Shown piece after piece: positions 36,030 through 48,423 of a stretch of DNA of 64,000 nt. Made by a program: the position numbers and the translations under genes. This DNA is from Epiperipatus broadwayi (Eukaryota > Onychophora > Udeonychophora > Euonychophora > Peripatidae): the NCBI GenBank assembly GCA_028023455.1, contig JAQFVV010000018.1:6783800-6847799 (forward strand), in the 5' to 3' direction. Under the pieces are notes generated by a model, which ran no database searches, was not told the origin of the DNA, and was given only the letters and a program-made list of their open reading frames with translations. Positions within the stretch are counted from its first letter, which is position 1. Every line of letters begins with the position of its first letter.

Positions 36030-36500
36030 TGGGAAAAGCTCAAGCATGCCACGTGGAGGTAGGCCACAATGTGAATAATTATTGTCAAAATTATGTTTGA
36101 TGAGCCAATTAGAACTTGTACCAAGGGTCAAAAATTAAATAGGTAGGTCAGAGGATGATGAACCATCAGAGTTTATAAAAGAGATGGTATATTGAGGGTG
36201 GGGGGTCTTCTCTAAATTGTTCGTGTAGTGTTTACATGTATGTAAATTTTCTGCTTCATTTTTTTTACTTGATAAAGTTATATATTTTCTGATGATTGCT
36301 ATCTTCTGACTATGAATTATTTAATAGTATAATGCAATTACAAAATTTTTCCCTAAACCCCTAAACTAGGCGCACTGGATCTCCTTTGGAAGTCAATTAT
36401 AGCTGAAATTGCCAGCACAACAAAATTAGTAAATAATGCCTAATGCAATGCATCTAGCCTGGATACTCCAATCTTCCCAGCACAAGATATTTCAGGTACA
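36030..36500 (+). promoter_or_regulatory. Promoter-like or LTR-like island
   Basis: A GC-richer island in AT-rich DNA. In order it holds CCACGTGG (an E-box palindrome near 36050), GAGCCAATTAG (CCAAT-like, near 36103), and TTTATAAAAG (TATA-like, near 36174). A G-rich GGGTGGGGGG stretch follows, then CTAGGCGCACTGG. The spacing suits a Pol II core promoter of a retroelement or an unknown transcript, but no coding sequence follows that I can recognise. This is suggestive only. Confidence 0.3.
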
Positions 36501-37264
36501 AACTTTTATTGATATTTATTTTGTCATAGATGTTTTACAAATGATACTTAGAAGGATGTCTTTAAGAAAACATAGGAAAAGACTGAAAGGAGAACAATTG
36601 CTGTAATTGTGCATCTGTATTATATTTATTAGAAAGACATAATAAAAATCTGAGCAATACTTTATATTTTATTTTAATTGTTATCATCAGTAAAGACTTT
36701 TGTGCTTTCATGGGAGAAAATTTTAACAGAAGAGTCTAAACTATTTGTCAGAATAACTGAAAGTATGGAATAAACGATTGATGAATGATTTTACAAATAG
36801 ACCATAGTGAGCATCGATTTTGAGCTGAATATCTGGCTTGAATGGTAAAATTTTAACAAGGAAAAGAAGAACTCAGGGAATGACTGAATTCATAGAGTGT
36901 GAGAAACTTAACTCTACAAATAAGTAACTATAAAATAAGTAATATTGCTAATGTATAAATTTCCATAATGGATTAATAAACGAGCAAAGATCCTAATAAT
37001 TAATGTAGCTACTTTCTAAAAATGTGCATTTCAAAATTTATTTTTGTCACAAATAAAAGTTGCAATTTAGAATAAATTTGAAATCACTATGCCATGGCCA
37101 TGTATCTTTTCATTTAGGATAATAAGGATGTATTAAAAATATGGACAACTTTAAGCTGTCAAATGGTGAACAGTCGCAAATGAGGCAGAATGCTGAAAAG
37201 CCTACATAATTTTTTTATTTATTATACATTTATTGTTATACTATATGTTGAATTTTATTTTATT
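36501..37264. other. AT-rich intergenic sequence
   Basis: Nothing is recognised. Confidence 0.55.
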
Positions 37265-37478
37265 ATATGTTCTTAATACATTGTACAGGCTTAAATCTGC
37301 ATTTGTATATGTAATATATGTGGGATTCGAACTCAGACTTTCACATCACCCACAACTCTCAGTGCCATCCCATATTGCTGATGCACCTGATCTCACACAT
37401 GTTGAATAAGATAAATAATCACCAATATACCAGCAATTATCAGTTGGTCTAGATCACTATCTTCACACATATATATGT
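37265..37478 (+). repeat. Partial copy of the 464-bp repeat family (family C)
   Basis: It matches 4538-4640 and 5322-5500 in sequence and order: a TTCTTAATACATTG head, GGGATTCGAACTCAGAC, GATAAATAATCACCAATATA and TTATCAGTTGGTC. About 15 bp covering the GAA side of the hammerhead are deleted, so the fold cannot form. Confidence 0.7.
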
Positions 37479-37576
37479 TCTTAAGTAAGTATTATAATAT
37501 CAATTCAATATTAAAATTAGGTTAGGATAGAAAATCTACCTTATTCATTACTTAATTGCTTGAGCCCATATATATA

Positions 37577-38272
<696 letters not shown>

Positions 38273-40940
38273 GAAGAAATGCTGGTGAGAATGCGAAGTA
38301 TGGAAGATGTTTTCAAAATATTACTATGCCAATAGTTTTAAAATAAATATTTTCATGTTTATTTAATTCACATACATTTTTAAGTATTTGATTGCTATGC
38401 CCTAGAGAGTGAGTTAGTGAAGATGTGTGTTTAAAGTAAATGATGCCCATTTCTTAGTCTATAGAGTTAATGTTTAAATACAAAATTTTGTTCGTTAGTC
38501 ATATTAGACTATTTTAAAATTTATCAGTTCATATATCAATAATGTGATATCCTTAGTTTAAGTGAGAGTGTAAATGACCTTTGTTTGTTTGAGGTGTGTT
38601 TAGTTCTTGCCATCTCAAAGGCTGAGATAGAGCATAATTCTCTTGCATTTAGATACATTTAAATTTGAAGATACTTGGTGATCGAGGATATACTCCCAGC
38701 TCCATTATTAGTTTGCTTCATAAAAGATACATATTTTATATGATTGTAGTATGTGGTGATTTAGCATATCTCTTTTATAAATGCAGTGATAAGGTCCTCA
38801 CATATCTTACAGCCTCAGGTAGAAGGCATACTTAGATATATACTGTCACCAAAATATTGTTTATTGATTTATTTTCCTTACAAGAGTATTATTATTATTA
38901 CCATGGATTTAATTAAATATTATTAGGTCATTATGTATTAATTGAGATTAGTTATTCACTTTAGGGAATTATAACTAAAGCATATTTCAGAAATTGATGT
39001 ATTGTGTCGCTGAGCCTAGCTCACAACTTGTTATTGAACCGATACTTATTACAAATTTAAGGTTAATAATTCGAACACAGACAAGCAATATGCATCATAT
39101 CCAGCCATGCCGAATCAAGTCACAGCTGGACTAATAAGACAATGGTAGAGAAACTCATGTTGGGCCATAGTATGCAATCTAAATGTATGTGTGTGAATAT
39201 AACTTCTTAAATTATTATACAATTATAAAATAGAAGTTAAGCATTAAGTTAATTGGGAGTAACAGTTCATAAATTTAGTTATAAGTTTAAATACCAAAAT
39301 TAGAGTAAAATTTAAGATAAGTGAAATCCTTAGTAGAAAGAATGAAATATTGATTTGATTTGATAAGAGCTAAAAGCTAACTGTTCTAATAATAATTATA
39401 TTTGTTAAAGTATTAGTATTGATGAAGCGCTGCTTCAGATAAGAAAATAACTGATGTCTTAAAATAATGTGTCACAGATTGAAACAATTTATTGAATATT
39501 CTATAATATAAGAGTTAGTTGTTCCCAGTACTAGAATATATGTACCGATGCTGGAACGAGGGATCAATCCAAGATGAGGTGAGCTCTGAAAAAACTTATA
39601 ATCTGTAACCAGTGTAGATACATTATAAATATGTTTTGTAATTAATATTTCATTATTTTCTTTTGCTATTTGGATCAGTACAATGTTTGTATTGTATTAT
39701 TTATTGCTAGTATGTTAATAAATATTTTGTTTTGAATTTAAAATTTGGTGTTGTGTCTTAATGTTTGGGTATCCATTGATTCCAGAAATCTGATATAGAA
39801 AATTTATAGAAAATATTCCATATTTTTCAGTCCAGATGTGTCACGGAATATTCTTATTAAATATTACTAATAAATTCATATTTTTTATTTTGTTATTCAT
39901 TTGTGGAGATTTGATAATTAATCTGCTGAAATATTTACTTATGTTTAAATTATAATGACCATATGGCAGACATCTAAAAGAACAATTTAATTTTAAATTT
40001 AATATTTAGTTTATTAATATTTAGTTTATTGCACTATGACAAAGGACATGAGTGAACACCAAATCTCTTTTTCACTCCTTATATTGGAAGGCATTCCCAG
40101 TCGATGAGATTCTAATCAAAATTTATTGTAAATAAATATTTCATTTAGGTAACCATTTATTATTTTCTAATATTTATTATTATTATTATTATGATTAGAA
40201 TTGTTATCCTTAATTAAGAGTAGACATTATCTTCAGAATAAGTGTATGTCTATATGACTCAAGTTTGCTGGGATAGTGTTTAGTGGTCTGCAATAAATTT
40301 GGAAGTGATTTGTTGAAGCTACATCTATAAATCAAGACCTTGAGAATGAGAGATTTTACAATTATAAGATTTTAAAGGGAGAGGTAATCATTGCTGGTAT
40401 ACTGTAACATTAAAGAGTTTATTGAGTTAAGAATATTGTATATTCTGCTCCTGTACGTGTCTGAGAGATAGCATTGTGGAGAGTCATGTTGGTGGTAGAG
40501 ACGTGACAGAGAAAAACATAAATATTTAAAGAAATTCTAACTTTGGAGGGGATCTATGTGGAGAATAAGGAGATAATTAATGTGTTGGCAGGGATGAGTC
40601 TCCTCTTCTTTTATTTGGGTAATAAGACAATATTTCTTGCGAGTCTAATTCTCGATGTTCTCTGCATAGATTACCAAAACATCCACACTAATCTAAACAT
40701 AAGAAGTAGAGAACTCGAATCATTATAACTGATGTAAGGGATCATCAGCTGTGTTAAATTGGTATGACATATTTGTGAGTCTGTGGTGGAGAGTTATCTT
40801 CAACTATCAATAATTCATCATTTAGTTCATTTATTTAATTATTACTGGATTCAAATGAGAATTAAACATGCTAATTTATAACTTAAATTGATATATATAT
40901 ATTGATATATATATTATAACTTAAATTGATATATATATAT
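38273..40940. other. AT-rich intergenic sequence left of the Ty3 element
   Basis: No gene is recognised. A small (ATT)n tract lies at about 40172-40192. The right edge (about 40890-40940) is a repeated TTAAATTGATATATATATAT, into which the Ty3 element inserted. Confidence 0.55.
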
Positions 40941-43900
40941 TGAAGCACTCAAATCTGTTGCACACATTTGGCTTCACTTTCTGGTGATGTTTGAAACCTC
41001 CAAACATGGGTTCAAACTCAATCATTTAATCATAAACCACTAGGGAGTGCAGATATACCAATGCACATGATTGTTTATGGCTTTGTGAGCTTTACATTAG
41101 TCTAAAATTAATATACATATAAATTATATATTTCTATTGCCATAGACGGTCATGCGTATGTGTGTGTAACAGATAAAACTTAATAATTAAGAGCGTTGTA
41201 TTATGAATTATTTATATCTATTTTAATAGGGAGAAAGTTCGAGAGTGTACTGTAAATGTATTAAACAAAAGACTTACCGTATTCTAAATTCAGAAAGAAT
41301 CTGTTTTTATTCTAATACAGGTTTATTTAAATTTCACATTACTTAACATTTATTCTGCAGTTCTATTTTCAGCCTAAAATAGATTACGACCAGCTCTCTC
41401 GAACTTGATCTTGCTCATCCTTCAAAATTTGCTGTATCATTGTAACCGTTAACATGCATCCGGGGATTACCCAAAGGCAGTCACAAATGATTATAAATAC
41501 CACCACATTTCCTAACTAAAGGAGTCCTACATGTTATTTTCTAATGCTGTTACTGGGGAAAGTTATGTCACTCAAAAACGTAAAATGGTGAGTGAGTAGA
41601 ATTTAGATTTGCTTCCCCGATCTTTCCAAGATCTAACCAATGCCAAAGTACTTATAAGCCATTGTGTCCAAACTATTGCCAAAATAAACTGTATATTACA
41701 TAAGGAACAGACTGAAACTCCAATTTTGTCAAAATACTGCTAAATTAACTATATTTCGTAAAACATGGAACCAACACGTGTGCATACAGCCGTGAAGTCA
41801 TCTGAAAGAAAGGTAATTCCCTGCTGCAAAATGAACTCTAATGCTGTCCATCTTAATAATCCTCTTAATCATAAAAAGTAAACTTCAACCTTCAATAATG
41901 TTAATTTCAATCGCCTAATGTATGTCTTTTTAAATATCTCTAGTTTTGTAATCCTTATAATTTCAAAATGTAATTGCTTATTTTTCCATCATTGCTTAAA
42001 CATGACCTTCTTTTTGATTTCTTTTTTGCTTTTATATTTAAATTGTATTTTACTTTCTAAACTCGAATGCTAGGTTTTCACTCCTATTGTATTTTTATTT
42101 TTAATGCGACAAATTTCTTTTATTTAATATTATGCAAATCATACTAATTTTAATATGCTAATAACTCAATCTGGTGAATCAATCTTATTTTATTTTTGCT
42201 ATTCCGCCATTAGGGAATATTTAACCGTAAACGTAAGTTTTCTTACTACAATCTAAAATTCGCCCGATTGAGAAGTACTCCTAAACTATGTTCTATTAAT
42301 TAATATTATGCCATATAATGCTATTTAAACTAAATTATTTACTATTATTTCACGCTATTGATCAATATTATAGAAGTTCCATATTAAATAAATTAAATTC
42401 AGATCCTCATTTTAAGTGATGATTCATTATATAAGTAGCCCGCCACCTAACGATAATATAAGTAATTAATTTCCCAGGCGTGTTAATATGCATTTAGCGA
42501 AGGGATTCTTAATTTTTATATTCTATTAGTAATATGTCAGATAAGTTCTTTAAGTAAATTGTATGCCCCCTATTTGGGATTGCTTGCACATAGTTATTTC
42601 ATTACGCTAGGCTTAATTACTATTTTAGGCCAGATAAATCAGGGTTAAGACAAACCTGAAAGCCTTCACAGCGTGTCCCGATGATAGCGTTCATAAATCA
42701 AAGGTTGCTTCATCATACTTTCTCTCATTATTGGAATCCATAAAGCACATTTCTCGGCGGAGTGTGGAGGCCCCAATTCCCCCAGATTGTGCTGGTTGTG
42801 TAAGCGCTGCTATGGGTTAACATTCGACAAATCAGAACCATGGTATTTTGCCGACCACCTCCTCGGATGCTATCTGTCACAAGTGCAGATAAGCCTATAT
42901 TCTTCATTCTCAAGTTGATGAAGCTTCTCGTCCTTTCAAACATTGTCATCCGGTCCGCACGCTATCGTTCATCCTTCCTCATATATTTTAGATGCCTGTA
43001 AGCCGTGATGATATGATTTTCCTAAACCATCCCAAGTTCTCATTATGATATAAGTTTAATTTGCCTTATTATATATTATCGCTTACTAGCGCTGTCCATC
43101 CTTCGTTTAATCGCTATTAAATACGTTAATAATTAACTATTAATAAAAACCATAAAGGTCGAGTCATGTAACAATGTCGAAATAGTTATGCTTTTCCTTA
43201 TTCTTTTTGTAAATCATAAGTGGTGAATCATCTCATAAGGTCCCAAAATAATTAATCTATTGTCAATGTAACTCGAATGAAATCCAGATGTAATCCAAGC
43301 TCGCTAGTTCATTTATTATTTAAAATGTAATAGGTATAATAAAAGCCTACTTACAATTATTGAATTTTGTTATATTCTATGTAACTTGAAATCTTATAAA
43401 TATTTATTCTAAAAGACCACATATGGCTATTATAGTCTGTCATAGTTTTAGTGATTTAAAAATATCATAGCATGAGTAATAGAAACCCGTTAAATTGTAT
43501 TAGCATATTAAGCCGCATCGGTTCAAATAATTAATTTCTTGCCACTTATGTTTAGTAATGCATATCCATCAACCCTCAAGATATGTTATTAAGGTTGATA
43601 TGGAATGCCTAAGGGACCATAAGTAAAACCTAGATCAAGTATTCTTTGTATAGTAAAGGTTCTAACTTATTGTAAATCTATATATCCAGCTATTCACATA
43701 TTAATCAATTCTTATTATTAATATCATGCTAAATAAATTCATATTTAATAATCTATCTTTTGGAGATTCTATTGGTTCATGCATGCACATCTGTTATTAT
43801 GTTGCATTATCATTTAGTTAGGCATTAGGTCTCTTGTGTCTCTGCTGACCCTCTGGGTCGGAGAAATTGAAAGATAGGCTGCTATCATCAGAAATGTTGT

Positions 43901-44046
43901 TTGTAATGGAATAGACTTGGGAAGTGGGCAATAGGGCGGAATTCATGAGTATCCCTGACCTGTGTATCTCGTATATGATTGAACTCTAGGTACTTTTGCT
44001 TAAATGCTAAGTCTTGTTAGATGAACATACAATTCTGACTGGTACA
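40941..44046 (+). mobile_element. 5' LTR of the Ty3/gypsy element (3,106 bp)
   Basis: It starts TGAAGCACTC directly after an AT run and ends GACTGGTACA. It aligns along its length with 49875-53000. A TATA box is at 41492-41499. It has no strong coding capacity. A 73-codon antisense ORF (42728-42949) is open in both LTRs, but 8 of its 73 residues differ, with 13 base changes, which does not suggest selection. LTRs of this length are rare for animal Ty3 elements, which usually have LTRs of a few hundred bases. Confidence 0.9.
41492..41499 (+). promoter_or_regulatory. TATA box in the 5' LTR
   Basis: TATAAATA lies about 550 bp into the LTR and is kept at 50431-50438 in the 3' LTR. It is the best core-promoter candidate for the element's genomic RNA. 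Confidence 0.4.
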
Positions 44047-45576
44047 GTGATATTTTTTTTTTCCGGGTTTGGATGCCCATCTATGGGGCCTTTCGAAATT
44101 ACCACACCCTGCAATACCCTACAGAGCATCTTAGATTATGTATAATGTTTTTTTCCCCTCTGTTTCAAATATTAATAAATAAAGGTATGTAAAAATTTTT
44201 TCCCGGGTTTGAACCCAAAATTGTACTGCCTTAATAATATGTACACACCACACAATACCCTGGAGAGTATGCGAATTGTAGATATATCACAAATTTTTTA
44301 GTGCTTTTGAAATAATAAGATCAAACAAATGAAGCTTCTTTTATAATCTAGAAATGGTTATCTTCCCAAGCAGCTATATGAACTTTGGTGCATTTAAGTT
44401 GTGCTATTTATCTTACGTTTATGTTTATAAAGTAGTCTGGTTAACCGTATTTCATATTTTGGATTCATGATTTGATGAAGAAATAAAATGTATATGTATG
44501 CATTAATGTCCCTTAGAGTAACCGTAAATAGGTGAAGACCCTTATTAACTGAATTATATGTCGTCAAGTAGCCAGATGTAGTTGGTAATGCTTTAATAAC
44601 TCAGGTATTTAGAGTAACTGTAAATAGGTAAAGACCCTTATAAACTGTATCTTGTGTAGTGCCAAGCAGCCAGGTGTAGTTGGCAAAATGCTTCAATGGC
44701 CTACATGCCCTCATGTCGATAAAGAATCCAAAGAATCCAAGAAACATAGAGTATCATATAGTCTTGTGGAAGTCGGTGGTGTAACATTCTCTAGTTTTAA
44801 AGAATTATGAAATATGTAGAAGATATTTTTTTTTTGAACCTAAAAGACGCACGATAAAAGATGTGATTTCAAAATTCATTTTGTATTGATAATATCAATC
44901 GGATAAACAATAACGTATATTATTACTAAATTTTGCTAAGTGTTTTGCTTTAAACTTATTAATGTTTCCTTTTTTAAATTGGTCCGTTAAACTTATAGAT
45001 GTGCATGCAAACCAAAGATAGTTATGAGTGGTAAGCCTACTGTGTTGACATGGCGCCCGTGTATTATACACCCTATAAATTTTGTCAACCGGTAAACACT
45101 CGCGAAAACAATAATCAAGTATGTGAATGAGCAAAAAGAGAGTCATTGTATCACATTTTTTTTATATGTCTTGTACGAAAGGGAAATTAAAAGATTTTTT
45201 TTAAGTACATTTCAGGTGTGAGAAAGCCAGCGGACTATATGACAAGGGAACGTCATGGTAAAAATTTTTTTTATATCTTTAATATGTTATTTCATTGATT
45301 GATATGTATTAGTTTTGACAAAGATAGTTGAATGTAAATATTTTGGCAGTGATAGGGGACAGTATAGGAGTAGATGACAGAAACAGAATAGTTAAGAGGG
45401 AGTTGAGTTTTGGCATAGGTGATGGTTGAGAAAGGGAAGGGGGAGTGAATTCAGTTATCGCAAGTAATAATAATAATATCAGATGAAAAAAATTAGTAAC
45501 ATAAAAGGAGGTCTGACATTATCTCAACCCAAAATTTCGTGCTTATAGAATTTGTAAAGAGGAACTAATAAATAGA
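44047..45576 (+). other. Leader region of the Ty3 element
   Basis: About 1.5 kb lie between the 5' LTR and gag. No obvious 18-nt primer-binding site begins at the LTR edge. The nearest tRNA-like motif is CCGGGTTTGGATGCCCATCT about 16 nt in, echoed by CCCGGGTTTGAACCC near 44203 in a diverged duplication of about 140 bp. A second tandem duplication of about 97 bp begins at 44515 and 44612 (AGAGTAAC, GTAAATAGGT, AAGACCCTTA). No gene is seen. Confidence 0.6.
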
Positions 45577-45993
45577 ATGAGGCATCGGGAACTACCCATC
45601 ACTGCACAATTTATGCAGATCAAGATCTTCCATGGTGATTCACAGGAGAGTCCACAGGAATACATGGAAAGTCTGAAGGCATTATTTTCACTCTGTGAAA
45701 TGAGCAACAGGGAACAAATGGCCATAGCCAGCCAGCACTTGGAGGCAACAGCCAAAGACTGGTGGCAATCACTGACACACCAACCAACAGATCTCAAAGA
45801 ATACTGCCGGACACTATGTAAGATTTTTTGGAGTGAAGAAAAACAGGAGGGGATTTTGCACACTATAACCAATGAAAAATTCACAACTAATCATCAAGAA
45901 ACATATGCACAATTCTTTGTAAAACAAGCTGCAAGACTCAGACTTTTACCAGATGTTACATGGTCAGAATCACAAATTATCCATACCATATGA
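45577..45993 (+). pseudogene. Ty3/gypsy Gag (capsid-type) remnant
   Basis: This is the retrotransposon Gag domain that forms the particle shell. The 138-codon frame contains the family pattern: a FHGDSQESPQEYMESLKALF opening, IASQHLEATAKDWWQSLTHQ with the conserved Trp pair, and a C-terminal TYAQFFVKQAARLRLLP. It ends at TGA 45991-45993, after which the same frame continues protein-like (LPMKVQEMMITSRINK) to a TAA at about 46153. I see no CCHC zinc knuckle. The frame is shared with the protease, so gag and pol were probably one polyprotein. The TGA fits a CpG change from an Arg codon. Confidence 0.8.
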
Positions 45994-46188
45994 CAGAACC
46001 TGCCAATGAAGGTGCAGGAAATGATGATCACAAGCCGGATCAACAAGATTAATGAAATGGTTGAGTTCTTGGTTTTAATAAACTATGGATTCAAAAATCT
46101 GGAAAAAGATGGGACCCCAACATTGAACACGGAATGCCCAGAATATTTAGAATAACAATGGAATCAGTTTAAACCAGAAGGTAGCCAG

Positions 46189-46701
46189 ATGACTAACATA
46201 ATATGGGAAAAAGAAAGCATGGAGACTGCTATGACTACAAGCTTGTGTCATAGTATTGAAGTGACAATAGAATCCACAAAAATATTAGCATTGGTGGATT
46301 CCAGAAGCCAAGTATCAATCGTATCGAAGGCATGGATTAAAAGTATAGAGAGAGAATGGGAAATCATGCAGTTGCCAACGCGTCCTATCAAATTGACCCT
46401 GGTCAATGGGAAAAGAATCATGAGCGAGAACAGACAAATCTGGCTAGAAGTGAAAATTAATGAGAGATTGATAGGCCATACTTTCTTGATTGTGGCGGGA
46501 CTGATCTATGATGTGGGGTTGGGTTCTCACTTCCTAACCCAGAATCAGGGAATTATCGACTACTCTGAAAGAAAATGCCTGTTCAACAATAAGCCAATAC
46601 CTTTCAAAGTGACCCACCAAGTCGTACCTGAGAAGCAGAGCTGCTTGATCCAGCCTGTTGATTCAACATTGATTGAAAAAAAAATCCGTGACTCAGCTAA
46701 C
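46189..46701 (+). pseudogene. Ty3/gypsy aspartic protease region, active site altered
   Basis: The retropepsin would process the polyprotein. LALVDSRSQVSIVSKAW (about 46287-46338) is the active-site region; the usual D-S/T-G triad reads DSR, so the Gly is lost. The second family motif is visible as VGLGSHFLTQNQGIIDY. The frame is continuous with gag. A 103-bp tandem duplication (46599-46701 and 46702-46801) follows and shifts the frame. The element cannot make a working protease as it stands. Confidence 0.8.
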
Positions 46702-46801
46702 ACCTTTCAAAGTGACCCACCAAGTCGTACCTGAGAAGCAGAGCTGCTTGATCCAGCCTGTTGATTCAACATTGATTGAAAAAAAAATCCGTGACTCAGC
46801 T
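46599..46801 (+). repeat. 103-bp tandem duplication inside pol
   Basis: Two nearly identical copies begin at ACCTTTCAAAG (46599 and 46702). 103 is not a multiple of three, so the duplication is a frameshift. The near identity shows it is recent. A second small duplication of about 26 bp (GATATACCCAAAGAATT) lies at about 46889-46938 and contains a TGA (46907-46909) in its first copy where the second has CGA. Confidence 0.9.
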
Positions 46802-46905
46802 ATTACAGAGTTCAAAGACAAAAGAAGTATCAAAAGCATATTAGAAAATTATGCACAGGTATTTGCCCAGACGCCCAGAAAAATAAAGGGATATACCCAA
46901 AGAAT

Positions 46906-47805
46906 TTGAGTAAAGGATATACCCAAAGAATTCGAGTAAAGGAGGAAGCGTATGCACAATCCAAAACTTACCCCATCCCATTCCAATACTGGAATGAAGT
47001 GGAAAAGCAAATTCAACAGATGATTGAGTGGGGTATTATTGAGTGGAGCCCATCTTCCTACAACAATCCGCTGGTTGTGGTAAAAAAGAAAAATGGAGAT
47101 TTGCGACTGTTTGGACGCATGCCAATTAAACAGCATGACTATCCCTGAGAGAGACATCCCACCCTTGATCCAGGAAGTATTTGTCCAGTTGGCAGGGAAG
47201 ATGATCTTTTCTACCCTAGACCTTACCGCCAGTTATTGGCAGATGGCCCTAGATCCTCATGACCGAAAGTATACCGCATTTCGGTATGGAGGACACACCC
47301 ATGTATTTAAGTGAGTTTCTTTTGGGCTCATTAATAGTGGGGCAGGGCTAATGTGGTGTCTAAAACAAGTCCTACCCAAAGAGGTACAGGAAAACATGGT
47401 CTGCTATGTGGATGATATAGTAATTGCTTCGAAAAACATTACTGAACATTTGAAATGCCTTGAACAGTTTTTCCATGAATGCGCCCAAGAAAACATAACA
47501 ATTAACTTGGAAAAAAGTCATTTTGCAGTAAAAGAGATCACATTCCTTGGGCACGTTGTAACTGAGCATGGGGTCAAAGTTCATCCTGAGAATGTAGAGG
47601 CCATTGAACATTTACCCAGACCAAAAACTCGGAAACAAGTCCGATCTTTCTTGGGCCTTTGTAACTTCTACCACCGGTTTTACCCAAATTTCGCTCATGA
47701 GACAGGAAGGCTAATAGATTTAATAAAGAAAGATCATAAATGGGAATGGACTGAAGCACATGACAGGGATTTTGAGAACATAAAAAAAATTTCCTTCAAG
47801 CTGTA
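46906..47805 (+). pseudogene. Ty3/gypsy reverse transcriptase, broken
   Basis: This is the RT core, read across frames. The first part is YPIPFQYWNEVEKQIQQMIE and GIIEWSPSSYNNPLVVVKKK. A frameshift near 47100 leads to QLNSMTIPERDIPP and KMIFSTLDLTASYWQMALD (box A, Asp in TLDL). A TGA at 47312-47314 interrupts the conserved FGL region. A frame from 47351 carries MVCYVDDIVIAS (box C, intact Asp pair at about 47405-47419), ITFLGHVVTEHGVKVHP and RSFLGLCNFYHRFYPNFA. The two catalytic regions survive in sequence but cannot be made as one protein. Confidence 0.9.
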
Positions 47806-48381
47806 ATGTTGATTCACCCCGATTTTACTAGGACTTTTTACATCCAGACGGATAGTAGCAAGCAAGGACTGGGAGCTGTGTTATTCCAAATTAACGAAGA
47901 AGGTAAGCATCAGGTGCTCTATTTTTGCAGTCACTCCTTAAAGGGAGCCGAGATACACTATACCACCACAGAACAAGAAACCCTAGCAATTGTCTGGGCC
48001 TGCCAGAAATTTTGGCAGTTCCTTCTAGGGTCTGACATTGTCATAGTAACCAATCACAAATGTTTGGAATTCTTAAATAAGAGTTTCCTTATGAATGATC
48101 GATTAATCTGGTGGAGCCTGGCCCTCCAACAGTTCCAATACAAAGTAGCTTACTGCCCAGGATGTGAGAACATTGTGGCAGATATCCTAAGCCGCCACCC
48201 TGTACCTGCCAGCCTCCAAAATCCCCAGCTGAATAACCAGCCTCTCAGAATTATGGCTGTGACCCCCATAAAAACCGATTTGACAAATCTCAGATATTGG
48301 CAAAATGACCAATATGCTAACATTATTTCCAACCTGGGAACAAAACACCCAATAGTTACGAACAAAAGAAATGCGCAGTGA
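47806..48381 (+). pseudogene. Ty3/gypsy RNase H, one active-site Asp replaced
   Basis: RNase H removes the RNA template during reverse transcription. The frame shows FYIQTDSSKQGLGAVLF (first Asp), AEIHYTTTEQETLAIVWA (Glu), and IVIVTNHKCLEFL, where the family has Asp in TDH and this copy has Asn. VADILSRHP closes the domain. It ends at TGA 48379-48381, after which the frame stays protein-like (YSHFCLKDGILHC). The Asn and the TGA both fit CpG changes. Confidence 0.88.
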
Positions 48382-48423
48382 TACTCCCACTTCTGCTTAA
48401 AAGATGGGATCCTGCACTGTAAG

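Noticed and set aside
42728-42949. 73-codon antisense ORF kept open in both LTRs
   Set aside because: The two copies differ at 13 of 222 bases and 8 of 73 residues, a ratio that gives no sign of protein-level selection; openness is explained by shared ancestry.
44047-44080. Primer-binding site directly after the 5' LTR
   Set aside because: No TGG-starting 18-mer complementary to a tRNA 3' end is evident; the tRNA-like CCGGGTTTGG motif is offset by about 16 nt and is part of a local duplication.
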